This document shows positions 1 to 6,992 of a DNA stretch of 10,235 bases, piece after piece. A program made the position numbers and the translations under genes. The DNA is taken from contig JAAZED010000443.1 of NCBI GenBank assembly GCA_012512465.1, positions 1 to 10,235 of the forward strand, written 5' to 3'. Each line of letters begins with the position of its first letter. Position 1 is the first letter of the stretch. The DNA comes from Oxalobacter sp. (lineage in GTDB: Bacteria > Pseudomonadota > Gammaproteobacteria > Burkholderiales > Burkholderiaceae_D). The notes beneath the pieces are model-generated. The model was given only the letters and a program-made list of their open reading frames with translations, did not search any database and was not told the DNA's origin.

Positions 1-1
1 C

Positions 2-118
2 ACGGCGCCCAATCTGTCGATTGAGCCGACATCCGGTGAAAAGCATCGTCGCCACCAGGTCAGCCCGAATGGCTATTATCGTGGCAAGAAGGTCATGAAG
101 ACCAAGAGTGATGAATAA
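2..118 (+). CDS. rpmF: 50S ribosomal protein L32, C-terminal part (5' end outside window)
   Basis: Thirty-eight codons are visible, reading in frame from base 2 to a TAA at 116-118. The peptide contains [13 protein letters not shown], then HRRHQVS and GYYRGKKV, the typical C-terminal half of bacterial L32, a small basic protein of the large ribosomal subunit (about 60 residues in this group). The N-terminal part lies upstream of the window. rpmF followed by plsX and the fab genes is the standard arrangement in proteobacteria, linking ribosome and membrane lipid production. The end of the protein is intact. Identification is firm from both sequence and context. Confidence 0.95.
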   Translation, partial: TAPNLSIEPTSGEKHRRHQVSPNGYYRGKKVMKTKSDE

Positions 119-139
119 GTAATTCAGACGCTTTCATGT

Positions 140-175
140 ATGGCGCAGCTGGTTTAACCTGTGCGCCATTTTATG
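140..175 (+). terminator. Possible weak hairpin terminator or attenuator between rpmF and plsX
   Basis: ATGGCGCA (140-147) is perfectly complementary to TGCGCCAT (162-169), giving an 8 bp stem around a 14-base loop, followed by a short T-rich tail (TTTTATGTTG). The T-run is short and the loop large, so this may only attenuate read-through from rpmF into plsX, or be a transcript-stabilising hairpin. Confidence 0.35.
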
Positions 176-219
176 TTGTACCAGACTGAAAATCGTTGGA
201 GGGCGGACCGAAAATCCGT

Positions 220-1335
220 ATGAGCGTGGCTCGGAGTGAATCAGATAGTATAAAAATTTCAATTGACTGTATGGGCGGTGATCACGGGATATCTGTGACC
301 ATTCCTGCCTGTATTGCTTTTCTCAAGCAGACTCCCGACGCGGAACTGGTACTGGTCGGCATGCAGGATCAGATCGTTGACCAACTGAAAAGGCTTCGTG
401 CAGAGAATCATCCGCGCATTTCCATCAAAAATGCAACCGAAGTGGTGACAATGGAGGACCCGCTGGAAATTGCCTTGCGCAAAAAGCGTGATTCTTCCAT
501 GCGGGTTGCCATTGAACAGGTCAAAAGCGGGGAGGCGCAGGCGTGCGTTTCTGCGGGTAATACCGGTGCGCTGATGGCGATTTCCCGTTATCTTTTGAGA
601 ACGCTGCCGGGTGTTGACCGACCGGCGATCTGCGCCATTTTGCCTAACCAGAAAGGCGGTCCGACGTATGCGCTGGATCTTGGTGCCAATGTGGATTGCG
701 AAGCAGAGCATCTGCACCAGTTTGCCATTATGGGATCACTTCTGTTTTCTGCAGTTGAGGATGTGCCGAATCCACGGGTTGGCCTGCTTAATGTGGGAAC
801 AGAAGAAATCAAGGGAAACGAGGTTGTAAAAGAGGCTGGTGAATTGCTGAAAACAGAGGCCCGCAAAGGCTCACTGAATTATCTGGGTAACGTCGAGGGC
901 AATGATTTATTCGAAGGTACCTGCGATGTCGTCGTTTGCGATGGTTTTGTGGGGAATGTGACGTTGAAATCAGTGGAAGGGCTGGGCCGGTTTTTCCGCA
1001 ATGTCCTGGTTTCAGAACTCAAGAGCAGTCCGTTGAATATGCTGGGTGCCCTGCTGGCCAGAAAAGCCTTGAAGTCGATTCGCGAAAGGCTTAATCCGTC
1101 ACGTTTTAATGGTGCGAGTCTTTTGGGCCTGAAGGGCCTTGTCTTTAAAAGTCACGGCAGTGCGGATGCTTTTGCCTTTGAATGGGCAATCAGACGCGCG
1201 TACGATGCCGTCAACAGTAATGTAATGTTACGTATATCAACCATGATGGCTGAATTTCTGCAGAAGTCGGAAAACGGAAATGATGCGGATGGTACTGCAG
1301 CGCAATCGGAAATACAGGAACAGAAATCAGCATGA
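220..1335 (+). CDS. plsX: Phosphate acyltransferase PlsX (acyl-ACP:phosphate acyltransferase)
   Basis: PlsX converts acyl-ACP plus phosphate to acyl-phosphate, the donor used by PlsY to acylate glycerol-3-phosphate in phospholipid synthesis; it acts at the inner face of the membrane. From the ATG at 220 the protein has 371 residues (E. coli about 356). Family signatures are CMGGDHG (17-23), [10 protein letters not shown] (111-120), LDLGANVDC (152-160), [13 protein letters not shown] (189-201) and [10 protein letters not shown] (241-250). The reading frame is open back to a TTG at 196, but that codon overlaps the purine-rich GGAGGG (198-203) that should be the ribosome binding site, so I prefer the ATG at 220 even though the spacing is long (16 bases). 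GTG at 226 is another option. The C-terminus is extended and polar. The stop overlaps the fabH start as ATGA, suggesting translational coupling. Confidence 0.96.
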   Translation: MSVARSESDSIKISIDCMGGDHGISVTIPACIAFLKQTPDAELVLVGMQDQIVDQLKRLRAENHPRISIKNATEVVTMEDPLEIALRKKRDSSMRVAIEQVKSGEAQACVSAGNTGALMAISRYLLRTLPGVDRPAICAILPNQKGGPTYALDLGANVDCEAEHLHQFAIMGSLLFSAVEDVPNPRVGLLNVGTEEIKGNEVVKEAGELLKTEARKGSLNYLGNVEGNDLFEGTCDVVVCDGFVGNVTLKSVEGLGRFFRNVLVSELKSSPLNMLGALLARKALKSIRERLNPSRFNGASLLGLKGLVFKSHGSADAFAFEWAIRRAYDAVNSNVMLRISTMMAEFLQKSENGNDADGTAAQSEIQEQKSA

Positions 1336-2318
1336 CAGTTTATGCAAAAATAATCGGTACCGGCAGCTATCTGCCTCCAAGGCGTGTTACAAATGAAGAG
1401 CTTGTCACCATGCTGGCCGCAACCGGTGTGGAAACGTCGGATGAGTGGATTCGCTCACGCAGCGGTATTGCTGCCAGGCACTTTGCCGACAGCAACATGC
1501 AATCAAGTGATCTTGGTACGGAAGCGGCGAAAAAAGCGCTGGAAATGGCCAAGGTTGATCCCAATGAAATTGAGTTGATCATTCTTGCCACCGCAACGCC
1601 TGATTTTCTGGGCGGATTTCCCAATACCGCTTCAGTCGTACAGTCGAAACTGGGTATCATGAATGGCTGCGCCGCCATGGATGTCCAGGCGGTATGCAGC
1701 GGTTTTGTTTATGCGCTCAGTGTTGCTGACAGCTTTATCCGCTCTGCCACCTACAAGAAGGTTCTGGTTATTGGTGCCGAGGTGTATTCCCGTATCCTGG
1801 ATTTCAAGGATCGTACCACCTGCGTTCTTTTTGGCGATGGCGCCGGTGCCGTTGTGCTGTCAGCGTCTGACGAGCCGGGTATCCTGGGCGCACGCCTGCA
1901 TGCAGATGGCACCTATGGCGATATCCTGTGTATTCCCGGCAAACTGAATCATGGCGCGATTGAAGGGCAGGCTTTTCTGTACATGGATGGCACGGCCGTT
2001 TATAAACTGGCGGTGACGCTGATGGACCGGGTTGGCACGGAAGTGCTGGAAATGACAGGCACACCGACTTCAGAAGTGGACTGGCTGATTCCCCATCAGG
2101 CCAACATCCGTATCATGCAAAGTTCTGCGAAAAAAATGGGCATTACCTCAGACCATGTGGTTGAAACGGTTGACCAGCATGGCAATACCTCAGCTGCCTC
2201 TATTCCGCTTGCGCTGGATACGGCCGTTCGTGACGGACGTGTCAAGCCCGGCCAGAATGTGTTGATGGTTGCGCTGGGTGGCGGCCTGACCTGGGGTGCC
2301 GTCCTGGCAAGAATGTAG
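1332..2318 (+). CDS. fabH: Beta-ketoacyl-ACP synthase III (FabH)
   Basis: FabH condenses acetyl-CoA with malonyl-ACP to start fatty acid chains. The 328-residue protein has the normal length. The catalytic triad is visible: Cys122 in [11 protein letters not shown], His255 in [10 protein letters not shown] and Asn285 in QHGNTSAAS. Further family signatures are [11 protein letters not shown] (36-46) and, near the C-terminus, [12 protein letters not shown]. The ATG at 1332 lies inside the end of plsX (ATGA), with AGGAA at 1316-1320 as a likely ribosome binding site, 11 bases upstream. The gene is cytoplasmic and part of the plsX-fab unit. No defects are visible. Confidence 0.97.
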   Translation: MTVYAKIIGTGSYLPPRRVTNEELVTMLAATGVETSDEWIRSRSGIAARHFADSNMQSSDLGTEAAKKALEMAKVDPNEIELIILATATPDFLGGFPNTASVVQSKLGIMNGCAAMDVQAVCSGFVYALSVADSFIRSATYKKVLVIGAEVYSRILDFKDRTTCVLFGDGAGAVVLSASDEPGILGARLHADGTYGDILCIPGKLNHGAIEGQAFLYMDGTAVYKLAVTLMDRVGTEVLEMTGTPTSEVDWLIPHQANIRIMQSSAKKMGITSDHVVETVDQHGNTSAASIPLALDTAVRDGRVKPGQNVLMVALGGGLTWGAVLARM

Positions 2319-2322
2319 CCTG

Positions 2323-2342
2323 TTTTTTTTTATTAACGTTAA
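2323..2342 (+). other. T-run and palindrome in the fabH-fabD gap
   Basis: The 40-base gap between fabH and fabD holds a run of nine T (2323-2331) followed by the perfect 10-base palindrome TTAACGTTAA (2333-2342). No stem precedes the T-run, so it is not a standard intrinsic terminator. The palindrome could be a small operator or chance in an AT-rich gap. Confidence 0.4.
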
Positions 2343-2358
2343 CCCGCACTGATCAGAC

Positions 2359-3291
2359 ATGCTTAAATTTGCTTTTGTTTTTCCCGGCCAGGGGTCGCAA
2401 GCTGTAGGAATGCTAAACGGTTTTGCCGGCAATCCTGTTGTATCCGAAACGCTTGCTGAAGCATCTGATGCTATTCAGATGGATATTGCCAGATTGATTG
2501 CCGAAGGTCCGAAAGAAGATCTGGATCTGACGACCAATACCCAGCCTGTCATGTTGAGTGCCTCGGTGGCATTTTATCGTGCGTGGCTGGCAGCTGGCGG
2601 CGCCAAACCGGAAGTGGTGGCCGGTCATAGCCTGGGAGAATTTTCTGCACTGGTTGCTGCCGGTGTTATTCCTTTTGCCGATGCCGTTCGTCTGGTGCGC
2701 TTTCGTGCACAGGCCATGCAGGAGGCTGTTCCTGTCGGACAGGGCGGTATGGCAGCTATTTTAGGGCTTTCTGATGAGGATGTGATTGCAGCCTGCTCGG
2801 AAGCGGCACAGGGAGACGTCGTTGAACCGGCCAATTTCAATGCGCCGGCTCAACTGGTGATTGCCGGCCACAAGGGAGCGCTGGAGCGCGCCTGTGAGGC
2901 AGCCAAGGCCAAAGGGGCCAAACGGGCGATCATGCTGCCGGTTTCCGCGCCATTTCACTCTTCTCTGTTGTCCCCGGCATCGGAACGCCTGAAAGAATAT
3001 ATGGCGTCACTGACCTTTTCCACCCCGGAAATTCCACTGATTAATAATGTGGATGTGGCTGTTCTGAATGATCCTGAAGCGATCAAGGATGCGCTGGTCA
3101 GGCAGGTGGCCAATTCGGTGCGCTGGGTTGAAACGATCAGGAAAATGGCATCCATGGGAATTACCCATGTGGTGGAATGCGGTCCTGGTAAGGTGCTGGC
3201 GGGTCTTTGCCGCCGTATCGATGGATCGGTTACCGGTGAAGCCATTGTTGATCAGGCATCTCTCGAAAACGTGCTGGAGACTTTACAATGA
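2359..3291 (+). CDS. fabD: Malonyl-CoA:ACP transacylase (FabD)
   Basis: FabD transfers malonyl from CoA to the phosphopantetheine arm of ACP, supplying the extender unit for FabH and FabF. The protein has 310 residues, the usual length. It begins with FVFPGQGSQ (Gln11 in the oxyanion hole). The nucleophile is Ser91 in GHSLGEFSA, with Arg116 in RFRAQAMQ, His200 in SAPFHS and Gln248 in VRQVANSVRW filling the other active-site positions. The N-terminus starting MLKFAFVFPGQG is canonical, so the ATG at 2359 is well supported although no clear Shine-Dalgarno sequence precedes it. The stop overlaps fabG as ATGA. Confidence 0.96.
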   Translation: MLKFAFVFPGQGSQAVGMLNGFAGNPVVSETLAEASDAIQMDIARLIAEGPKEDLDLTTNTQPVMLSASVAFYRAWLAAGGAKPEVVAGHSLGEFSALVAAGVIPFADAVRLVRFRAQAMQEAVPVGQGGMAAILGLSDEDVIAACSEAAQGDVVEPANFNAPAQLVIAGHKGALERACEAAKAKGAKRAIMLPVSAPFHSSLLSPASERLKEYMASLTFSTPEIPLINNVDVAVLNDPEAIKDALVRQVANSVRWVETIRKMASMGITHVVECGPGKVLAGLCRRIDGSVTGEAIVDQASLENVLETLQ

Positions 3292-4043
3292 CATCACAGG
3301 ATTTGCAGGGCAAGGTTGCGCTTGTTACCGGCGCATCGCGCGGTATTGGTCATGCCATTGCGCTGGAATTGGCGCGCCAGGGCGCAACCGTGATTGGTAC
3401 GGCGACATCTGAGTCCGGTGCGGTAGCGATTACTGACGCATTGAACCGGATTCGTCCGGATGCGGGTAAAGGAGTCGTTTTAGATGTGAGTGATGCCGGG
3501 CGCAGTCTTGCTGTGATTGAAGAAGTGCAAAAGGAATACGCAACCATCCATATTCTGGTGAATAACGCGGGTATTACGCAGGATAACCTTGCCATGCGCA
3601 TGAAGGACGAGGAGTGGGACCAGGTTATTGAAGTGAATCTGAATGCGGTTGGCAGGCTGTCCCGGGCTGTATTGCGGGGCATGATGAAACAGCGCGAGGG
3701 CCGGATTATCAATGTCACGTCAGTTGTCGGGTCAATGGGCAATGCCGGCCAGATAAATTATGCGGCCTCAAAAGCGGCTGTGGAGGGCATGAGCCGTGCG
3801 CTGGCCCGTGAAATCGGTAACCGAAACATTACCGTCAATTGCGTTGCCCCCGGATTCATTGATACTGACATGACAAAACAGCTGAGCGAAGAACAGATTG
3901 CCACGTTGCTTCGCCAGGTTCCGCTGGCCCGTTTCGGGACACCGGAAGATGTGGCTTATGCCACCGCTTTCCTCGCATCCCCCCAGGCATCCTATATTAC
4001 AGGCGCCGTATTGCATGTAAATGGCGGGATGTTTATGAATTGA
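3288..4043 (+). CDS. fabG: 3-oxoacyl-ACP reductase (FabG)
   Basis: FabG reduces 3-oxoacyl-ACP to 3-hydroxyacyl-ACP with NADPH, the first reduction in each elongation cycle. It is a classical short-chain dehydrogenase of 251 residues (E. coli 244). The nucleotide-binding motif TGASRGIG is at 14-21, VNNAG at 91-95, and the catalytic residues are Asn118, Ser145 (NVTSVVGS), Tyr158 and Lys162 (INYAASKAA). The C-terminus GAVLHVNGGMFMN is typical. Its ATG overlaps the fabD stop and is preceded by GGAG (3276-3279) eight bases upstream. The SDR family is broad, but the position between fabD and acpP makes the FabG assignment secure. Confidence 0.96.
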   Translation: MTSQDLQGKVALVTGASRGIGHAIALELARQGATVIGTATSESGAVAITDALNRIRPDAGKGVVLDVSDAGRSLAVIEEVQKEYATIHILVNNAGITQDNLAMRMKDEEWDQVIEVNLNAVGRLSRAVLRGMMKQREGRIINVTSVVGSMGNAGQINYAASKAAVEGMSRALAREIGNRNITVNCVAPGFIDTDMTKQLSEEQIATLLRQVPLARFGTPEDVAYATAFLASPQASYITGAVLHVNGGMFMN

Positions 4044-4095
4044 TTGCCTGGATGTGATTTTTTGAGCCGTTTTTTTACTATAATTAGCTTTCGAC

Positions 4096-4109
4096 TTTGG
4101 AAACAAAAA
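4096..4109 (+). repeat. Copy 1 of a 14-base sequence shared by the acpP and rodZ leaders
   Basis: TTTGGAAACAAAAA occurs here in the acpP leader and again at 9371-9384 in the rodZ leader. Both copies are followed at slightly different distances by TTTTCA (4124-4129 here). Its role is unknown; an AT-rich chance match is possible. Confidence 0.5.
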
Positions 4110-4138
4110 ACCAAAAATGGAATTTTCAAGCGCAAATC

Positions 4139-4147
4139 TGCTAAAAT
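4139..4147 (+). promoter_or_regulatory. Candidate acpP promoter: extended -10 element
   Basis: TG-C-TAAAAT fits an extended -10 box (TGnTATAAT, one mismatch). It lies about 45 bases upstream of the acpP ATG in a 149-base AT-rich gap after fabG. No good -35 hexamer lies at 16-18 bases; extended -10 promoters can do without one. A separate dedicated promoter for acpP is known in E. coli, which fits. A perfect TATAAT at 4079-4084 also lacks a -35 and could be an alternative. Confidence 0.4.
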
Positions 4148-4192
4148 GCGCGCACTTTTCTTTACCAATAATTTTATAACTGGAGCCAACAA

Positions 4193-4432
4193 ATGTCCGA
4201 TATCGAACAACGTGTGAAAAAGATCGTCGCCGAGCAACTGGGTGTTGCTGAAGACGAAATCAAGCTGGAATCATCTTTCGTAGATGATCTGGGTGCTGAT
4301 TCACTCGATACAGTTGAGCTTGTCATGGCCCTCGAAGATGAATTTGAAATCGAAATCCCCGATGAGCAAGCTGAAAAGATCACCACGGTGAAACAAGCCG
4401 TCGACTATGCTACTGCCAACATGCAGTCATAA
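4193..4432 (+). CDS. acpP: Acyl carrier protein
   Basis: AcpP carries the growing acyl chain as a thioester on a 4'-phosphopantetheine arm and interacts with every enzyme of the cluster. The protein has 79 residues, is strongly acidic, and has the invariant attachment motif DSL within [15 protein letters not shown]; the modified serine is Ser37 counting the initiator Met (36 in the mature form). Helix II following the serine, the recognition helix, is fully conserved. GGAG at 4182-4185 lies seven bases upstream of the ATG. The 149-base leader and promoter-like sequence suggest expression beyond that from the upstream operon, as expected for a very abundant protein. fabF follows after 27 bases. 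Confidence 0.97.
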   Translation: MSDIEQRVKKIVAEQLGVAEDEIKLESSFVDDLGADSLDTVELVMALEDEFEIEIPDEQAEKITTVKQAVDYATANMQS

Positions 4433-4447
4433 TCCCCGAATCAATTC

Positions 4448-4453
4448 AAGGAG
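4448..4453 (+). promoter_or_regulatory. Ribosome binding site that fixes the TTG start of fabF
   Basis: AAGGAG lies six bases before TTG at 4460. No ATG or GTG in the fabF frame lies near the conserved N-terminus RRVVITGLG, so this site makes TTG the likely initiator. Confidence 0.75.
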
Positions 4454-4459
4454 AACAGT

Positions 4460-5707
4460 TTGAGCCGTACACGACAACGCCGGGTCGTTATTACCGGCCT
4501 GGGATGCATCTCGCCCGTAGGAAATAACGTTGCCGATATGTGGAGTGCGGTAACCGCTGGAAAATCCGGCATCGGACCGATTACCCGGTTTGATGCATCC
4601 AATTTCAGCACCACCTTTGCCGGCGAAGTCAAAGATTTTCAGTTGGAGAATTATATTCCGGCAAAAGAAGCCCGTCATATGGATACCTTTATCCACTATG
4701 GCATGGCCGCCGGTATTCAGGCTATTGAAGACAGCGGCCTGGTGGTGACAGAGGAAAATGCTCGCCGTATTGGTGTCAATATCGGTTCCGGCATTGGCGG
4801 GCTGCCCATGATTGAGCATACTCATGCAGAGTATATGAATCGTGGTCCCCGCAGAATCAGTCCGTTTTTTGTGCCTGCTTCCATCATCAATATGATTTCC
4901 GGTTCCCTTTCCATCCGTTACGGCATGAAAGGCCCGAACCTGTCGATTGTGACCGCCTGTTCCACCGGGCTGCACAGTATCGGGTTTGCCGGACGAATCA
5001 TTGCGTATGGTGATGCTGATGTGATGATTGCCGGCGGTGCGGAATCGACGATTTCACCGCTGGGACTTGGTGGTTTCGCCTCAGCGCGTGCGCTTTCGAG
5101 CCGCAATGATGATCCGGCAACGGCTTCCCGCCCATGGGACAAGGATCGTGATGGTTTTGTTCTCGGCGAAGGCGGCGGTGTCATGGTGCTGGAGGAATAT
5201 GAGCATGCCAAGGCCCGTGGCGCGAAGATTTATGCGGAACTGGTTGGTTTCGGCATGAGTGCGGATGCCAATCACATGACAGCGCCTCTGGAAGACGGCA
5301 GTGGCGCCAGCGACTGTATGCTCAATGCATTAAATGATGCCGGTATCAATCCGGATCAGGTCGATTATGTGAATGCCCATGGCACATCCACCCCGCTTGG
5401 CGATATTGCGGAGACCGTGGCTGTGAAGCGGACGCTGGGTGACCATGCCAAAAAGGTGGTGGTCAGTTCAACCAAATCGATGTTTGGCCATTTACTGGGT
5501 GGTGCTGGCGGGCTTGAAGCGGTTATTACCGTACTGGCCCTTCATAATCAGGTCATACCGCCAACTATCAATATCTTTAATCAGGATCCGGCGTGTGATC
5601 TGGATTATTGCGCCAATACGGCAAGAGACAGCAAGATCAATTATGCGCTGAAAAATTCTTTCGGATTTGGTGGCACAAACGGATCACTGCTGTTCGGCAA
5701 GATCTGA
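4460..5707 (+). CDS. fabF: Beta-ketoacyl-ACP synthase II (FabF)
   Basis: FabF condenses acyl-ACP with malonyl-ACP during chain elongation and in E. coli is the enzyme behind temperature control of unsaturated fatty acids. The 415-residue protein matches the family length. The Cys-His-His triad is Cys167 ([11 protein letters not shown]), His307 ([11 protein letters not shown]) and His344 ([11 protein letters not shown]), with the conserved Lys339. The N-terminus [16 protein letters not shown] and C-terminal [14 protein letters not shown] are typical. Translation probably begins at TTG, supported by AAGGAG six bases upstream. It is probably co-transcribed with acpP (27-base gap without a promoter) and followed at once by a strong terminator that closes the fab cluster. 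Confidence 0.96.
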   Translation: MSRTRQRRVVITGLGCISPVGNNVADMWSAVTAGKSGIGPITRFDASNFSTTFAGEVKDFQLENYIPAKEARHMDTFIHYGMAAGIQAIEDSGLVVTEENARRIGVNIGSGIGGLPMIEHTHAEYMNRGPRRISPFFVPASIINMISGSLSIRYGMKGPNLSIVTACSTGLHSIGFAGRIIAYGDADVMIAGGAESTISPLGLGGFASARALSSRNDDPATASRPWDKDRDGFVLGEGGGVMVLEEYEHAKARGAKIYAELVGFGMSADANHMTAPLEDGSGASDCMLNALNDAGINPDQVDYVNAHGTSTPLGDIAETVAVKRTLGDHAKKVVVSSTKSMFGHLLGGAGGLEAVITVLALHNQVIPPTINIFNQDPACDLDYCANTARDSKINYALKNSFGFGGTNGSLLFGKI

Positions 5708-5728
5708 TTACACGATTTTATTATGCTG

Positions 5729-5763
5729 AAACCCCGTTCATTGCGAAGTGAATGGGGTTTTTT
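5729..5763 (+). terminator. Strong intrinsic terminator after fabF
   Basis: AAACCCCGTTCA (5729-5740) pairs with TGAATGGGGTTT (5749-5760) through 12 bp with one G-U pair. Two more pairs close a GCGA (GNRA) tetraloop at 5743-5746, and the right arm runs into six T (5758-5763). It ends the fatty acid cluster 21 bases after the fabF stop. Confidence 0.92.
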
Positions 5764-5790
5764 CATATATGGCTTTCTTTGAAGCGATAA

Positions 5791-6288
5791 ATGATGTCAA
5801 TTGCCGTATCTGTCCAGGTTCAGCCATCCCGTTTTTTTTCACTTCTGACTGTCGGAATGGCTGTGCTTTTGCTACTGACCGGCCTTCTGGTCATTTCGGG
5901 GTATGCGGGGTCATTTGGTTTTTGGGGCAGGATATCTGTTCTGGTCACCAGCCTGATTTCATCGCTTTTTTTTATTTTTTTGCATTTCCACTCCAAAAAA
6001 ACCTTCCGGATTGATATATCCGGAAGCGGACAAATACGGTTACGCGAAGATACCCATAATGTATCCACGCAGATCTTCCATCAAAAGCAGGCTGCACCGG
6101 ATGCAGAAGCGTTTTACCTGGTAAATGGTTCAACCATTTGGCCGACATTGCTTCTACTGCGTCTGGTGTCTGATTCAGCCCGGAAAAGTTTTTTGCTTGT
6201 TTTTCCTGATTCAGTCAACGCGGAACAATTCAAGGCGCTTTACATCGCATGCCAGTGGTTGACCGTTCACCAAAATGAAACGCAGTAA
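5791..6288 (+). CDS. Small inner-membrane protein resembling YgfX/CptA
   Basis: The 165-residue protein has two hydrophobic segments (about 16-37 and 46-66) separated by a short loop, then a soluble domain of about 100 residues. The layout and several features agree with YgfX (CptA family): PSR before the first helix, GQIRLRED after the second, then LLLRLVSDSARKSFLLVFPD and SVNAEQFKAL, matching the YgfX pattern LRLRSDGGK...DSMDEAEWRDL. In E. coli YgfX has been described as a membrane toxin acting on cytoskeletal proteins and as a partner of SdhE; no sdhE is seen here, so its role is open. GAAG at 5781-5784 is a weak ribosome binding site; an ATG at 5794 is equally possible. It lies between the fabF terminator and rpoE, 80 bases before the latter, and may share its transcript. 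Family assignment is by remembered resemblance, not a search. Confidence 0.65.
   Translation: MMSIAVSVQVQPSRFFSLLTVGMAVLLLLTGLLVISGYAGSFGFWGRISVLVTSLISSLFFIFLHFHSKKTFRIDISGSGQIRLREDTHNVSTQIFHQKQAAPDAEAFYLVNGSTIWPTLLLLRLVSDSARKSFLLVFPDSVNAEQFKALYIACQWLTVHQNETQ
6222..6249 (+). promoter_or_regulatory. Possible sigma-E type promoter inside the end of the YgfX-like gene
   Basis: GGAACAA (6222-6228), then 16 bases, then TCGCA (6245-6249). This approximates the known sigma-E pattern GGAACTT-N16-TCnnA and lies about 120 bases upstream of rpoE, where an autoregulated promoter would be expected. The match is partial and within coding sequence, so chance is a real possibility. Confidence 0.25.
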
Positions 6289-6309
6289 ATAGATTTTTTG
6301 AACTAATTG

Positions 6310-6346
6310 CAATTCGGAAACTCTAACCATTAGTTTCCGGCAATTG
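6310..6346 (+). repeat. Inverted repeat / hairpin in the rpoE leader
   Basis: CGGAAACT (6315-6322) and AGTTTCCG (6332-6339) form a perfect 8 bp stem around nine bases. CAATT (6310-6314) and AATTG (6342-6346) extend it after a two-base bulge. There is no T-run, so it is not a terminator. It ends 22 bases before the rpoE start and could be an operator, a site for a dimeric regulator, or a structured leader. Confidence 0.6.
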
Positions 6347-6368
6347 CCTGGATACAGGGTATTTCATT

Positions 6369-6971
6369 TTGGCAACTGAGCGAGAAATTGACAGGGTGCT
6401 TGTCGAACGTGTGCAGCAGGGTGACAAGACGAGTTTCGACATACTGGTGTCGAAATACCAGCGGAAACTGTTCAGACTGGTGTTGCGCTTTGTTCATAAT
6501 CAGTCTGAAGCGGAAGATGTTGTGCAGGAAACTTTTATAAAAGCTTATCGGGCGCTTCATCAGTTTCGTGGAGATGCGGCATTTTATACCTGGATTTACC
6601 GGATCGGAATCAATACCGCAAGGAATTTTCTGGATAACCGGGGAAGACGGGTGCCGACTTCTACGGATATGACGGCAGAGCAGATGGAATCTTTCAGTGA
6701 AGGAGAGAACCTTCGCGATATTAATACGCCGGAATCGGTTTTGGCCTCAAAGCAGATAGCCGAGACCGTCAATCTGGCAATGAATGAGTTGCCGGATGAT
6801 CTGAGATCAGCGCTGATGCTGCGGGAAATCGAAGGTTTGAGTTATGAGGAAATTGCCATTGCTATGGCGTGTCCGATAGGAACGGTAAGAAGCCGTATAT
6901 TCCGGGCAAGAGAAGCGGTTGCCGTACGGCTGCGTCCCTTGCTGGGAACGGATGTCGACAGGCGGTGGTAA
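6369..6971 (+). CDS. rpoE: ECF RNA polymerase sigma factor RpoE (sigma-E)
   Basis: This extracytoplasmic-function sigma factor directs RNA polymerase to envelope-stress promoters. At 200 residues it has the normal size. Sigma region 2 spans about 25-92 (LVSKYQRKLFRL, the core-binding AEDVVQETFIKAYRAL, and the region 2.4 stretch FYTWIYRIGINTARNFL). Region 4 spans about 133-185, with the helix-turn-helix in GLSYEEIAIAMACPIGTVRS. The linker LRDINTPESVL is typical of the RpoE/AlgU group. The best start is TTG at 6369, giving MATEREIDRVLVERV as in related proteins, with AGGG at 6356-6359 nine bases upstream. The anti-sigma gene follows directly. Activity is expected to be held by that protein. The leader carries an inverted repeat. 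Confidence 0.93.
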   Translation: MATEREIDRVLVERVQQGDKTSFDILVSKYQRKLFRLVLRFVHNQSEAEDVVQETFIKAYRALHQFRGDAAFYTWIYRIGINTARNFLDNRGRRVPTSTDMTAEQMESFSEGENLRDINTPESVLASKQIAETVNLAMNELPDDLRSALMLREIEGLSYEEIAIAMACPIGTVRSRIFRAREAVAVRLRPLLGTDVDRRW

Positions 6972-6992
6972 ATGCAGGGAGTATGGATAAAG

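Noticed and set aside
196..219. TTG at 196 as the plsX start
   Set aside because: It overlaps the GGAGGG likely used as ribosome binding site and has no such site upstream of itself; ATG at 220 is more plausible.
259..717. Minus-strand open frame of 152 codons opposite plsX
   Set aside because: Shadow of plsX; low-complexity composition and no recognisable domain.
4044..4080. Terminator after fabG suggested by a run of seven T
   Set aside because: No stem could be found before the T-run.
4427..4975. Minus-strand open frame of 182 codons opposite fabF
   Set aside because: It lies wholly opposite acpP/fabF coding sequence, has no family resemblance or ribosome binding site, and is explained by the codon bias of fabF.
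5748..6014. Open frame of 88 codons starting inside the fabF terminator
   Set aside because: Its start lies in the terminator stem and it overlaps the YgfX-like gene in another frame; the 165-residue frame has clear membrane helices and family features.
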